A stretch of 64,000 nucleotides of DNA from an uncultured Alphaproteobacteria bacterium (GTDB lineage Bacteria; Pseudomonadota; Alphaproteobacteria; HIMB59). Made by a program: the position numbers and the translations under genes. The DNA lies in assembly GCA_902557145.1 (NCBI GenBank), contig CACDYZ010000003.1:62001-126000 (forward strand), given 5' to 3'. Shown here piece by piece: positions 17,280-27,034 of the stretch (position 1 is its first letter; the number at the start of each line of letters is the position of its first letter). The notes below the pieces were generated by a model. That model searched no databases, was not told where the DNA came from, and saw nothing but the letters and a program-made list of their open reading frames with translations.

Positions 17280-19496
17280 TTATTTCCATCCATCAATAAT
17301 TTTATTTTGACTATCATCTAGTATTGTGAAATTTCCAAATATCATTGGCCAATTACTTTCCAATTCCTTTAAAAAAGGGAATAATTCAGTTTCAGTTCTT
17401 ATAATTTCATTTTTATCCCAATGCCCGAAAAAACCAACCGTATCTCCACACCAGCCTATTCCGTATTTATTTAATTTTTCGATATTACCAAAACCATTCA
17501 TATAATTAAATCCAACTAGATTACCAATAAATTTATATTCATCCCAATATTGTGAACAAAGTGGTATTGAAAATTCAATCTCTTTATAATTGAACAAACC
17601 TTCATACATCAGATAATTTTTCTCAAATGAAATAAGTTTAGCTCCTGTTAAATTAATACCAAGTGAGTCAAAATAAACTGGCTCTATCATAGGTTTAAAT
17701 GAGCTTGCCTCTGTTTTGTTTAATGGCTTAACATCATCCAAAATATTAACCACTGATAAAACTTCCTTAGCTTCAAGTTTTTTATCATTTATCATATTAT
17801 TTGCATCAAGCTGTTCGGTTTTTATGTCTTTTTTTTCTTCAGCTGAAACTACACCTAAGGCACTAAGTTGCTCATCGCTTAAGTCCCCTGTTTCATCAGT
17901 TAAAAATTCACCAGTGTAATTTTCAATGCCAATATAAGCGACCTCAGCTTCCGCATCAGGGGTCGTTATAAATAATCGATAGTATTTACCGTCTTTCTCA
18001 AAAAAATTAGAAGCTCTTTCACAACCATAAAGACCAAAATTCTCCTCAATTAATTTATTTGAGGCACGTTCAAAGTATTTATTTTGTTTATTCAAGTAGA
18101 CTGACTTTAATTGTGGTCTTTTGCAAACACTCCATGGATCATAGTATCCTTGTCTAAAACCGTATATATCCACAGTCCCATCTTTGTTTATATCGGCTTT
18201 TTCTATCCTGAATGTATCGTGAATTGTTGTTGGAATAACTTGATGTTTTTCAAACCTCTCATCATTGATATTTTTGAAGACATATAAGAATGCCTTTTCC
18301 TTGCATTCACCGCCAGAGGTATTAAAAGGCTTAGATATGTCATTTCTAATACACAGATTTTCCTTTTCTATACCGACACTATCTGTAAATCCATCATTGT
18401 CATAATCAATTGACGTAGACATCCATGACTTACGGGCGCGTTTAAACATTTTCTTCTTTGATCCCTCAACCCACCAGCCTTTATTTTCATTAACATCACC
18501 AGTCCAAATTAAAAACTTAGCTTTATCTTTTGGCTGCGGTTTTAATTCATAGCTATCTAATTTTTTAAAACTTAATTTATTATTCTTGTAATTAACTTTC
18601 ACCCAGCAAAATGTTGTGTCGCCTGAATTTGGACAGCCGCCAAACATAATCGCTCCGTCTTTTGATGGAAATATATGATTAAAACCAATCTCAATAAATT
18701 GATTTGAATTTTTATATTTTGTGCAATTATTTTCTTTTAAATCACAAACCTCAATTTGCCCACCTGGGTCGTAGAAATAATCAATTACCTCGAAAAACCC
18801 ATCATCATTAAAGTCAATGTACATTAAATCATGAGAAAAATGGGAAGAACCAAATTTACTCAAGCTACTATCATTTAAATCAAATATATAGTTAACATCT
18901 TTCCAGCTACTGTTTCTATTTCTCCCATCCTCTCTGTTCGATAAATAAATTATCTCTTTGTCGCCATCATTGTCCGTATCAATAGTATCCAATCTTCTAG
19001 CGATAAGGGGGAGCGTGTAATGGCTAGAAGATAATTGATTTAAATTAAGAAAAATCTTATTTAAGTCTGGTATGTCTATAACTACTAAATGAGAAAAAGG
19101 CTGTTTGTTTGAGCTCTCGCCCCATTTAACTACATTGTTCCAAGTATGAGCAATAATTTTTTCACCATCTTTATTGTCAATATATCTTATAAGAAGGGAC
19201 CTATTCCAAGCATTCGTATCATACTCGTGTGGTTTTATTTCATCGGCATTTCTTAACTCTTGGATAATTAAACAATCATTACGATTGTTTATTCTAAAGT
19301 ATTCAGTTTCTAATTTACTACAATCAAAAGGTTTGAACGATTTAACTTCCCCTTTATTTTTACTGGTTTGCATATTGGTTGCTTTTTGAGAAGTGTCATT
19401 AGATTGAGAGCCATCTACTTGTTTTCCATCTTTAAATGTTAATCCGAAAGAATGTGATGAAAATAATAAAATTACTAATATATAGATTTTCTTCAT
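17280..19496 (-). CDS. Secreted FG-GAP/EF-hand-like repeat protein of unknown function
   Basis: A 738-residue protein with a Sec signal peptide (MKKIYILVILLFSSHSFG, cleavage near residue 18). At least four Asp-rich loops of the form DxDxDGxxE/D occur: DTDNDGDKE (about 173-181), DFNDDGFFE (about 228-236), DYDNDGFTD (about 367-375) and DINKDGTVD (about 438-446). Such loops are typical of FG-GAP/VCBS-type beta-propeller blades or Ca-binding repeats. The C-terminal 170 residues show no family I recognise. It is probably periplasmic or outer-surface. It starts 65 bp beyond the GDPD gene's stop and is convergent with rho (2 bp gap). Confidence 0.6.
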   Translation of the reverse strand: MKKIYILVILLFSSHSFGLTFKDGKQVDGSQSNDTSQKATNMQTSKNKGEVKSFKPFDCSKLETEYFRINNRNDCLIIQELRNADEIKPHEYDTNAWNRSLLIRYIDNKDGEKIIAHTWNNVVKWGESSNKQPFSHLVVIDIPDLNKIFLNLNQLSSSHYTLPLIARRLDTIDTDNDGDKEIIYLSNREDGRNRNSSWKDVNYIFDLNDSSLSKFGSSHFSHDLMYIDFNDDGFFEVIDYFYDPGGQIEVCDLKENNCTKYKNSNQFIEIGFNHIFPSKDGAIMFGGCPNSGDTTFCWVKVNYKNNKLSFKKLDSYELKPQPKDKAKFLIWTGDVNENKGWWVEGSKKKMFKRARKSWMSTSIDYDNDGFTDSVGIEKENLCIRNDISKPFNTSGGECKEKAFLYVFKNINDERFEKHQVIPTTIHDTFRIEKADINKDGTVDIYGFRQGYYDPWSVCKRPQLKSVYLNKQNKYFERASNKLIEENFGLYGCERASNFFEKDGKYYRLFITTPDAEAEVAYIGIENYTGEFLTDETGDLSDEQLSALGVVSAEEKKDIKTEQLDANNMINDKKLEAKEVLSVVNILDDVKPLNKTEASSFKPMIEPVYFDSLGINLTGAKLISFEKNYLMYEGLFNYKEIEFSIPLCSQYWDEYKFIGNLVGFNYMNGFGNIEKLNKYGIGWCGDTVGFFGHWDKNEIIRTETELFPFLKELESNWPMIFGNFTILDDSQNKIIDGWK

Positions 19497-19561
19497 AAAA
19501 AATTACGAATTTACAAATTTACATAAGACTAGCTGAAAATAGCATGAACCAGTAAATAGAT

Positions 19562-20518
19562 CTAAAACCATTTGATATTCTTTTTTTCACAAAGCTCTTT
19601 TAATCTTAAAGGATAATCAGTCATGATGCCGTCTACACCATAATCAATCATTCTCATCATGTCGTACTCTTCATTGACAGTCCAGACATTAATGGGAATT
19701 CCCTCTTCATGTGAAATTCTGACATCTTCTCTTTTAATATCTTTGTGTTTAGGGTGCCAGGCATTACCACCCAGTTTTTTAACAAGCTTTGGTAAGCCCA
19801 AGTTATCTTTATCATACACTGGCATTAAATCTAACCAAGGAGACTTATCATAAATTTTACCCCTCTTCTTAGATGTTAAATAAGCTCTTGGAATTTTTGG
19901 ATCTAAAGTTTTTATTTCTCTTAAAATCCTCCAATCAAAAGATGAATAAATTACATTATCGCTTAATTTAAATTTATTAACCTCATCAATTATCAATTTC
20001 GCCATTATATCAGGATGCGGTGTTAAGTTATTTTCAATTGGAGTTGATTTGATCTCTAAATTAATCAGTAAACCATCTAAAATATTTCTTGATGTCAACT
20101 CAAGAAGATCAGACAACTTAGGTATTTCTTGTTCAGGCAAGTTTTTTTGGTTGAAAAATTTTCTTCCATATTTTGATTCTTTATTAATAGATCCAATAGT
20201 AAATTTCGATAATTGTTCATAAGTTAAATTATATATTTTGATGTCATCGTTTGTTATCCAATTCCCCTCACTATCTTTTGTGAGAGCTGGGTTTAGTCTA
20301 AAATCATGATGAATAACTGGAACAAGGTCTTTAGATAGCACAATGTCAGTTTCATAAGCACTGATCTTATTTTCAAATAAATACTTAAAACTTCTTAATG
20401 TATTTTCAGGGAGATCTCCCCTTGCTCCTCTGTGCCCATAAATCTTAATATGATTTGGTTTAGATAAAATCAATTTAAAATGACTAAGTTTTCTGACACC
20501 ATAACTGATACATACCAA
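19562..20518 (-). CDS. Glycerophosphodiester phosphodiesterase family protein
   Basis: Hydrolyses deacylated phospholipids to glycerol-3-phosphate and an alcohol. Catalytic motifs are GHRGARGDLPENT (His-Arg and Glu), ETDIVLSKD, IHHDFRL, and a C-terminal INVWTVNEEYDMMRMIDYGVDGIMTDYP. The longest frame starts at 20518 and overlaps the upstream gene by 35 bp; a TTG at 20471-20473, just after that gene's stop, would give a product beginning nearer the catalytic barrel and may be the real start. No signal peptide is clear, so a cytoplasmic UgpQ-like role is likely. Confidence 0.9.
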   Translation of the reverse strand: MVCISYGVRKLSHFKLILSKPNHIKIYGHRGARGDLPENTLRSFKYLFENKISAYETDIVLSKDLVPVIHHDFRLNPALTKDSEGNWITNDDIKIYNLTYEQLSKFTIGSINKESKYGRKFFNQKNLPEQEIPKLSDLLELTSRNILDGLLINLEIKSTPIENNLTPHPDIMAKLIIDEVNKFKLSDNVIYSSFDWRILREIKTLDPKIPRAYLTSKKRGKIYDKSPWLDLMPVYDKDNLGLPKLVKKLGGNAWHPKHKDIKREDVRISHEEGIPINVWTVNEEYDMMRMIDYGVDGIMTDYPLRLKELCEKKNIKWF

Positions 20519-22451
20519 TAAACATATCAGGATTTTCTGTTTCTATTTTATCCCAATTTATAAGATTAAATTTATCAAATTTGCTATCACTTTTATCGCT
20601 TGCGTTTCCAAAACCAGTAAACCCACAAAACTTTAGACCCATTTCATCTAATAGCCCTTCAATTTCCCTAATATTGAATGTATGTTCTTGAACATTAAAT
20701 AGCATGTCCCTAATTTCACTCGAACTATAAAAATCTAAATATTTAGTGAAATTTTTACTGTAATCATCTGAAGAACTTATGATAACTCTTCTCAGTGATT
20801 TTAATGTTTTAATATCAATATAATCGTCACAATTTAAATATTGATTTCTAAATTTAGTAATATTTCTCCTCGCCAAACTGCTATACAAACCAATTTTAAT
20901 TAGTCCATTTTTTTTTAAAACATTTGTGATTTCGCGCAATCCATCTTTTGGATTTTCCATATGATGTAATACCCCAACGCATTCAATTATATCAAATTCT
21001 TTATTTATATTTTTTACATCTAGAATATCTCCCTGCATAAAATTTATATTATTAATTTTGTACTCTATGCTTTTTCTTAATCCGTAAGAAACACTATTAT
21101 AACTCAAATCAAATGCAGTAACTTTGCTATTACTTATTCTAGAAGCAGTATTTATCGCATGCTGACCAGTACCACATCCTGCAATTAAAATTTCTGGACT
21201 ATCAGTTTCCTCATAGTCATCACTTATATGTAAACCTAGATTCTTTACAAACTCATTTATAGATATTCCTTTTTTTAAAAGTGTTGGTTTGAACCACCTT
21301 GGATAAGGGTTTTCTTCATATTGGTTCTTTACTAATTCAGAAATTCTATTATTTAAAATTCCGAACGACTTTATCTTATTTTTTAATTCTTTTTCTTGGA
21401 AAGATTCTTTAATTATAATTTCAATTTCTTTGTTTATACCTCTTGACAAAATCTTATCTATCCATGAATACTTTTGTAAGCCTCTATATAAGCTTAGTTT
21501 CATAATATCGATTTCTATGTAATATTTATCATCGTTTATGTTTTCGCAAATCTTTTCCTCTAAACCATTGATAATATCGACTTCATTTTCATCTTCTTCG
21601 TATATGTATTCGTTTAGTAGACATTGGATAGATAGAGAAATAAAGAATGGTTTTACTTTTATGTATTCCATCTCATTAAAATCATAGAATAAAATCTTGT
21701 ATCTTATATATTTGAAATAATTTTCAATATCAATGTCTGGAATAGTGCAAATTCTGATAAAATTATTTAATAAAGATATATTTGATAGTTTCGATAGGTC
21801 TTCTATCAATTGAGTACTGTGGCTATCTCTTAAGCTCCTATCAATTATTTCTATGAGATCATCATCTTTTTTTAATAAATTTACAACACTGTGTGCGATA
21901 TATTTAGGCTGCACTAATGGTTGTTTATTTATTAGATATATAATTGGTTCATATAAATTTTTATTTGTTTTTGAAAATTGTAATCTTAAAACTAGAAATT
22001 CTCTAAGTAAATTTAATGATTCTATAAAGCTAGGTTCAATTGCTAAAGATTTATTTAAACACTCAAATGAATTTGAAAATTCCTTTTTGAGATAATATAT
22101 TTTTGCTAAGTTTGTATAACTAATGTGTGATTTTTCATTTATTATTAAGGCATTTTTATAGCTCGCAACTGCAAGATCCAATTTTCCTTTCTTAAAATAG
22201 GCTTGTCCCAAATTGTTATATGGATCAAAAAAATTTTTATTCAATCTTATTGCCTCAAGAAAACTTAAGATTGCTTCATCATATTTTGAAATATGAAGAT
22301 TAACTATTCCTTGTAAGTTATGTAAGATATAAGATCTTTTATTTTCTGTTAAAAGCTGACTTGAGAGGTAAGAAGCCTTTGAATACTCCGCATTATTAAT
22401 TAAATCTATTAGTTTTGCTATTTTTTCTTTTGCAGGATTTACATTTTCCAT
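20484..22451 (-). CDS. TPR-repeat protein fused to SAM-dependent methyltransferase
   Basis: A 655-residue two-part protein. Residues about 5-150 contain four or more tetratricopeptide repeats (YNNLGQAYFKKGKLDLAVASYKNALI and similar). The middle is helical and charged. From about residue 415 there is a class I methyltransferase: motif I ILIAGCGTGQHA (about 420-431), VTAFDLSYNSV, and VLHHMENPKDGLREI. The substrate is unknown; similar fusions in marine alphaproteobacteria are sometimes annotated as TPR/SAM methyltransferases. It is divergent from mnmE with a 40 bp gap and overlaps the GDPD frame. Confidence 0.82.
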   Translation of the reverse strand: MENVNPAKEKIAKLIDLINNAEYSKASYLSSQLLTENKRSYILHNLQGIVNLHISKYDEAILSFLEAIRLNKNFFDPYNNLGQAYFKKGKLDLAVASYKNALIINEKSHISYTNLAKIYYLKKEFSNSFECLNKSLAIEPSFIESLNLLREFLVLRLQFSKTNKNLYEPIIYLINKQPLVQPKYIAHSVVNLLKKDDDLIEIIDRSLRDSHSTQLIEDLSKLSNISLLNNFIRICTIPDIDIENYFKYIRYKILFYDFNEMEYIKVKPFFISLSIQCLLNEYIYEEDENEVDIINGLEEKICENINDDKYYIEIDIMKLSLYRGLQKYSWIDKILSRGINKEIEIIIKESFQEKELKNKIKSFGILNNRISELVKNQYEENPYPRWFKPTLLKKGISINEFVKNLGLHISDDYEETDSPEILIAGCGTGQHAINTASRISNSKVTAFDLSYNSVSYGLRKSIEYKINNINFMQGDILDVKNINKEFDIIECVGVLHHMENPKDGLREITNVLKKNGLIKIGLYSSLARRNITKFRNQYLNCDDYIDIKTLKSLRRVIISSSDDYSKNFTKYLDFYSSSEIRDMLFNVQEHTFNIREIEGLLDEMGLKFCGFTGFGNASDKSDSKFDKFNLINWDKIETENPDMFIGMYQLWCQKT

Positions 22452-22491
22452 ACTAGCGCTATGTTAGTTTTCAATTTATACTTATCAACTG

Positions 22492-23817
22492 TTGTTTAAT
22501 AAAGGAACTATTTACGCAAATTTTACTCCGATAGTGAAAGCCCCAGTTATTGGCTATAGAATTTCAGGAGAAGATGTTTTAAATATTTTAAAGAAAGTTA
22601 CAAAAAAAAATTTTTCTAAAGATCATTCTTTAATTCGTGTAGTTAAAATTTACAACCCAGATGGCTCAATATTGGACGAATGCAGTATTGTTTTTTTTAA
22701 ATCACCTAAATCTTTCACCGGAGAGGATGTATGTGAAATTTTTTTACATGGCTCACCTCTTATAGCTAGTCAGTTTGAGCAATTATTGAAAGATTTAAAA
22801 GTTCCCGGCCTAAGATTAGCAAAAAATGGAGAGTTTTCTTATAGGTCTGTTTTGAATACTAAAAATTCTCTAAAACAAGCTAAAGCAATTAATGAAATAA
22901 TTGCTAATGAGAGCTTTGCAGCCTTAGAATACAATAAAAAACTACTTTTTGAGGGTGATATTGTTAGCGGTCTTGTCCCTTTAAGAGAGGAAATTATAAA
23001 TACATTCTCAGAAATAACAGCATCGATTGACTTTGTTGATGATGAAGATTTCAATTTTAATCAAATAATCAAAAATATAAGGAAATTTTTTAATAACTGT
23101 AATAATTTATTACAAAATAATAGAACAAAATTAGAACAGAAAAATATTTGTAGAATTATGCTGGTTGGTCCAGTAAACGTTGGCAAATCTACTTTATTTA
23201 ACAAGATGATCGATAAAGATAGAGCAATTGTTACGAATATAAAAGGTACTACTAGAGATATTCTCTCAAATGAATTTATATTTAATAGTAATCAGTTTGA
23301 GGTCTTCGATACCGCAGGTCAAAGATCGAAACAAGGTAAAATAGAAAAATATGGCTATAAAAAAGCTCAAAAAATATCAGGAGAAATAGACCATTTTTTT
23401 GTATTAATTGATCAAAAGACTAAAAAATCAGACATATCTGCCATTCTCAAAGATTTCCTTATCAACAGGAATTATAGTTTAATTGAGACAAAATCTGATA
23501 TTTATGCATATAAATCGAAGAATATTAAAATAAATTATAGTTTAGAAAGAGATAAATTATTTCAGAAATTAAAATTATCTTCTATTCATGGCAAATATGT
23601 AAAAAATAAACGAAAAAAAACTGACTTTAATTTAGAAGAAATGGATTTTTTGGAAAGAATCTTGGAATATGAGAGAGATATTTTGAAGGAAAAAGATATT
23701 TTGATTATAGCACAATTAATTAGAAATATATTAGATGATTTTTCCTTTGAATTTGGTTATATTAATAACGAAGATGTTTATGATAGAGTTTTTAGTAAAT
23801 TTTGCATAGGAAAGTAG
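22492..23817 (+). CDS. mnmE: tRNA modification GTPase MnmE
   Basis: With MnmG it forms the 5-carboxymethylaminomethyl (cmnm5) group on wobble U34. The 441-residue product has the N-terminal folate-binding domain (TIYANFTP ... GYRISG), the G domain with P-loop GPVNVGKSTLFN, TTRD switch and DTAGQR, and the C-terminal FCIGK with the essential Cys. The only start is TTG at 22492. mnmG starts 2 bp after its stop, so the two partners are co-expressed. Confidence 0.97.
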   Translation: MFNKGTIYANFTPIVKAPVIGYRISGEDVLNILKKVTKKNFSKDHSLIRVVKIYNPDGSILDECSIVFFKSPKSFTGEDVCEIFLHGSPLIASQFEQLLKDLKVPGLRLAKNGEFSYRSVLNTKNSLKQAKAINEIIANESFAALEYNKKLLFEGDIVSGLVPLREEIINTFSEITASIDFVDDEDFNFNQIIKNIRKFFNNCNNLLQNNRTKLEQKNICRIMLVGPVNVGKSTLFNKMIDKDRAIVTNIKGTTRDILSNEFIFNSNQFEVFDTAGQRSKQGKIEKYGYKKAQKISGEIDHFFVLIDQKTKKSDISAILKDFLINRNYSLIETKSDIYAYKSKNIKINYSLERDKLFQKLKLSSIHGKYVKNKRKKTDFNLEEMDFLERILEYERDILKEKDILIIAQLIRNILDDFSFEFGYINNEDVYDRVFSKFCIGK

Positions 23818-23818
23818 A

Positions 23819-25675
23819 TTGTTTCACGTGGAACATTATGATGTCGTAGTTATAGGGGCTGGTCATGCTGGTATAGAAGCTGCTAATATTTCTGAGAAAT
23901 ATGGCATTAGAACTGCTCTTATTACAAAAAATTACACAGATTTGGGCAAATTATCTTGTAACCCCAGTATTGGAGGCGTCGGTAAGACACATATAGCCAG
24001 TGAAGTTGATATGCTGGGTGGAGTTATATGTAAAGTTGGTGATAAATCTGCTATTCATTACAGAGTTTTAAACCTTTCGAAAGGACCTGCTGTTTGGGGC
24101 GTAAGAGCACAAATAGATAGAGACTTGTACTCCAAAAATATGAAAAAATACATTAAGTCCTCTAAGATTGACCTTATAGAAGATGAAGTCATCAATATAT
24201 TGGAAAAAAATAATAAAATTATTGGTGTTGATCTTTTAAATAAAGGAAAAATAAAGTCAAAAGTGGTTATTCTCACAGCAGGTACTTTTCTTAATGGAAA
24301 GATTTATATTGGTAATGAGACACAGGAGGCAGGAAGAATAGGTAATAGCTCTTCAAAGGCTCTCGCAAAGTTTATTAATAATAACTTTAAAACAATGAGG
24401 TTAAAAACAGGCACACCCCCTAGAATATATGCTAAATCTATTAACTACGATGTTTTAGAACCTCAGCTTTCAGAAAACAATGGCATATTTCTATCATATT
24501 TTACAAAACAAAATACGAACAAAAAAATTAATTGTTTCATTACCAAAACAAATAATAAAACCCATAAAATAATAAGGGACAATCTTGACAAATCTGCCAT
24601 GTATTCAGGCATAATTAAATCCCAAGGGGTAAGATATTGTCCTTCAATTGAGGATAAAGTAACAAAGTTTGGAGATAGAAATGGACATAATATTTTCTTG
24701 GAGCCGGAAGGGCTGAAATCAGAACTTGTATATCCAAATGGTATATCAAATTCTTTAGATAAAAAGATCCAATTAAAATTTTTAAGATCAATAAAAGGTT
24801 TAGAAAAATGTGAGATCGATCAATTCGGGTACGCAGTAGAGTATGACTCTGTTGACCCTAGGGAGTTAAAAAATAATTTTGAAACAAAAAAAATAGAAAA
24901 CTTCTTTTTAGCAGGACAAATAAATGGAACTACAGGATATGAAGAAGCAGCAGGTCAGGGTATTTATGCAGCAATCCATGCAGCAATAAAAATAAAAAAA
25001 ATAAAATTTAGTAAAAAAGTTTTTGAAAGAGATAATAGTTATATCGGTGTATTGGTTGACGATTTAACAAAATTAGGTGTAACAGAACCATACAGGATGT
25101 TTACATCAAGAGCAGAAAATAGATTGAAGCTTAGAACTGATAACTCTTACGAAAGATTTTCATCAGTTATAAATTCTAAGACTTTTAATAGAACTGAATA
25201 TTATTTGATTTCAAAAAATATAAAAGATGAGAAAAAAATATTAAGCAAATTAATACAACTCAAATATTCACCTAATGATTTGATGAAAAAAAATATTAAA
25301 GTGAAAAAAGATGGAAAGGTAAGAAATGGATTTGAGGTTTTAAAATTTTTAGATCCTTTTCCAGAAAAATTTAAAAATTTCTTTGGTATAGCTATAAACC
25401 AAAAATTATTAACTAAAATATATTTTGATTCAAAGTATGATGTTTTTTATGAGAGAGAAAAAAAATCATTTGATAAATTGAATAAGAATAAAAATATGAA
25501 GTTGACAAATATAGACTTCAATAAGATCCCTTCTTTATCTAAAGAAATTCTGGAAAAATTAAATAAACATAAACCAGAAAATTTATACGATGCTGGGAAA
25601 ATATCAGGTATTACTCCCAGTGCACTCTTTCAAATCGTCAAACACAAAAAAATAAAAGGAACTAAGGTTGCTTAA
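23819..25675 (+). CDS. mnmG: tRNA uridine-5-carboxymethylaminomethyl modification enzyme MnmG (GidA)
   Basis: FAD- and NADH-dependent partner of MnmE. The 618-residue product has the dinucleotide fold DVVVIGAGHAGIEAA, the conserved SCNPSIGGVGKTH (family Cys) and GTFLNGKI, the LKTGTPPR motif, GQINGTTGYEEAAGQG, and the C-terminal tRNA/MnmE-binding helical domain ending SGITPSALFQIV. The start is TTG at 23819 and the first codons spell MFHVEH because they overlap a parS site, a constraint seen in other bacteria. It overlaps rsmG by 8 bp. Confidence 0.97.
   Translation: MFHVEHYDVVVIGAGHAGIEAANISEKYGIRTALITKNYTDLGKLSCNPSIGGVGKTHIASEVDMLGGVICKVGDKSAIHYRVLNLSKGPAVWGVRAQIDRDLYSKNMKKYIKSSKIDLIEDEVINILEKNNKIIGVDLLNKGKIKSKVVILTAGTFLNGKIYIGNETQEAGRIGNSSSKALAKFINNNFKTMRLKTGTPPRIYAKSINYDVLEPQLSENNGIFLSYFTKQNTNKKINCFITKTNNKTHKIIRDNLDKSAMYSGIIKSQGVRYCPSIEDKVTKFGDRNGHNIFLEPEGLKSELVYPNGISNSLDKKIQLKFLRSIKGLEKCEIDQFGYAVEYDSVDPRELKNNFETKKIENFFLAGQINGTTGYEEAAGQGIYAAIHAAIKIKKIKFSKKVFERDNSYIGVLVDDLTKLGVTEPYRMFTSRAENRLKLRTDNSYERFSSVINSKTFNRTEYYLISKNIKDEKKILSKLIQLKYSPNDLMKKNIKVKKDGKVRNGFEVLKFLDPFPEKFKNFFGIAINQKLLTKIYFDSKYDVFYEREKKSFDKLNKNKNMKLTNIDFNKIPSLSKEILEKLNKHKPENLYDAGKISGITPSALFQIVKHKKIKGTKVA
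23820..23835. other. parS: parS centromere site
   Basis: TGTTTCACGTGGAACA is a 16-mer palindrome with one imperfect pair, differing by one base from the consensus TGTTTCACGTGAAACA that ParB binds. It overlaps the start codon of mnmG and lies 2.4 kb upstream of parA and 3.2 kb upstream of parB. ParB should load here as a CTP-dependent clamp and spread. No second good copy was noticed in the window. Confidence 0.92.
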
Positions 25676-26273
25676 TGAAAAGTTAGTAAAGTTTTGTTAC
25701 GATAATTTCAATGATGGGAAATCAATTTTGTCTAAACTTTATGAATATAAAAAAATATTAACTAAAGAAAATGAGTCTATGAATTTAATAGGTAAAAGTA
25801 CAATTGATGATTTAGACCAAAGGCACTTACTTGACTGCATTCAGATATTTAAATACTTACCCCATCAGGATAAATTTTTAATGGACATAGGAACAGGTGC
25901 CGGTCTTCCAGGGATTATCATGTCAATAATAGGCTTCAAAAACCTTCATTTAGTTGAGAAATCGCCAAAAAAATCTTTGTTCCTAGAAAATTGCAAATTG
26001 CGACTTGGATTAAATTACGTAGTACATAACAAGTCTATTACAGATATATCTAATATTAATGTTGACTGTATAACAGCACGTGCCTTCGCTTCAATTGAAA
26101 AAATATTATCGATGACCAAAAAAATTATTAACAAGAAAACAAAGTTTATACTATTAAAGGGAAGGTCTTATTTAACAGAGCTAGAAAGAATAGATCCAAA
26201 AAAATATTCTTGGGAAATGCATCCAAGCATCACTTCAGATGAATCCAAAATAATAATCATGGGCACTAAATGA
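25668..26273 (+). CDS. rsmG: 16S rRNA G527 N7-methyltransferase RsmG
   Basis: SAM-dependent methylation of G527 in 16S rRNA, a position linked to streptomycin sensitivity in other bacteria. The 201-residue product shows NLIGKSTIDDLDQRHLLDC, motif I LMDIGTGAGLPGIIMSI, VEKSPKKSLFL, and ITARAFASIEKIL, all family segments. The start is TTG at 25668 inside the end of mnmG; the ATG at 25675 is in another frame that stops at once. It overlaps parA by 4 bp, giving the classic gidA-gidB-parA-parB order. Confidence 0.95.
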   Translation: MLNEKLVKFCYDNFNDGKSILSKLYEYKKILTKENESMNLIGKSTIDDLDQRHLLDCIQIFKYLPHQDKFLMDIGTGAGLPGIIMSIIGFKNLHLVEKSPKKSLFLENCKLRLGLNYVVHNKSITDISNINVDCITARAFASIEKILSMTKKIINKKTKFILLKGRSYLTELERIDPKKYSWEMHPSITSDESKIIIMGTK

Positions 26274-27034
26274 TTATTACTATAGCCAATCAGAAGGGTG
26301 GTGTCGGAAAAACAACAACTGTAGTTAATCTAGCAACAGCACTAGCCTCAATAGATAAAAAAGTTTTAGTTATTGATATGGACCCGCAATACAATTCATC
26401 TATGTCTTTCAATGCTTATAACACTAAACTATCTATTTACAGAGTTTTTAGTAATGAGGTAACTATTAAAGACGCTATACAAAAATCTCAAATACCAAGA
26501 CTTGATGTTATTTCTGCTTGTGAAGATCTTGCTGCTGCAGAGTATGAGTTAGCTGATGATGATGATAGAAATCTTCTTTTAAAAAAATACATAAGTAATA
26601 TAAAAGACAATTACGAATATATTTTTATTGATACTCCTCCAACACTTGGTTTATTGACAGTCAGCTCCTTAACGGCAAGCGATGAGGTATTAATACCAGT
26701 GCAATGTGAATTTTTTGCTTTAGAGGGATTATCTAAATTAATTAAGACAATTGAATTAGTAAAAAATAATTTAAATATTAATCTGAAACTTAATGGAATA
26801 ATATTGACAATGTACGATAGAAGAAATTCATTATCATCACTGATTGAGAAAGAGGCTAGAGAATATTTTGATACAAACGTATATAGATTTAATGTTCCTA
26901 GAAATGTGACATTATCCGAAGCGCCAAGTCATGGTCTTCCCGCAATCATCTATGATTTAAAATGTAGTGGATCACAAGCATACATAGCTTTAGCGAGAGA
27001 ATTCATAGAAAGGAGCAGCATTTATGGCAGTTAA
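26270..27034 (+). CDS. parA: Chromosome partitioning ATPase ParA
   Basis: Deviant Walker-type ATPase that moves ParB-parS complexes. The 254-residue product opens TIANQKGGVGKTTTVVNLA (deviant Walker A with signature Lys), then VLVIDMDPQYN, YIFIDTPPTLGLLT and LIPVQCEFFALEGL. It lacks the N-terminal helix-turn-helix of plasmid type Ia ParA, as expected for a chromosomal Soj-type protein. It overlaps rsmG by 4 bp and parB by 11 bp. Confidence 0.97.
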   Translation: MIITIANQKGGVGKTTTVVNLATALASIDKKVLVIDMDPQYNSSMSFNAYNTKLSIYRVFSNEVTIKDAIQKSQIPRLDVISACEDLAAAEYELADDDDRNLLLKKYISNIKDNYEYIFIDTPPTLGLLTVSSLTASDEVLIPVQCEFFALEGLSKLIKTIELVKNNLNINLKLNGIILTMYDRRNSLSSLIEKEAREYFDTNVYRFNVPRNVTLSEAPSHGLPAIIYDLKCSGSQAYIALAREFIERSSIYGS

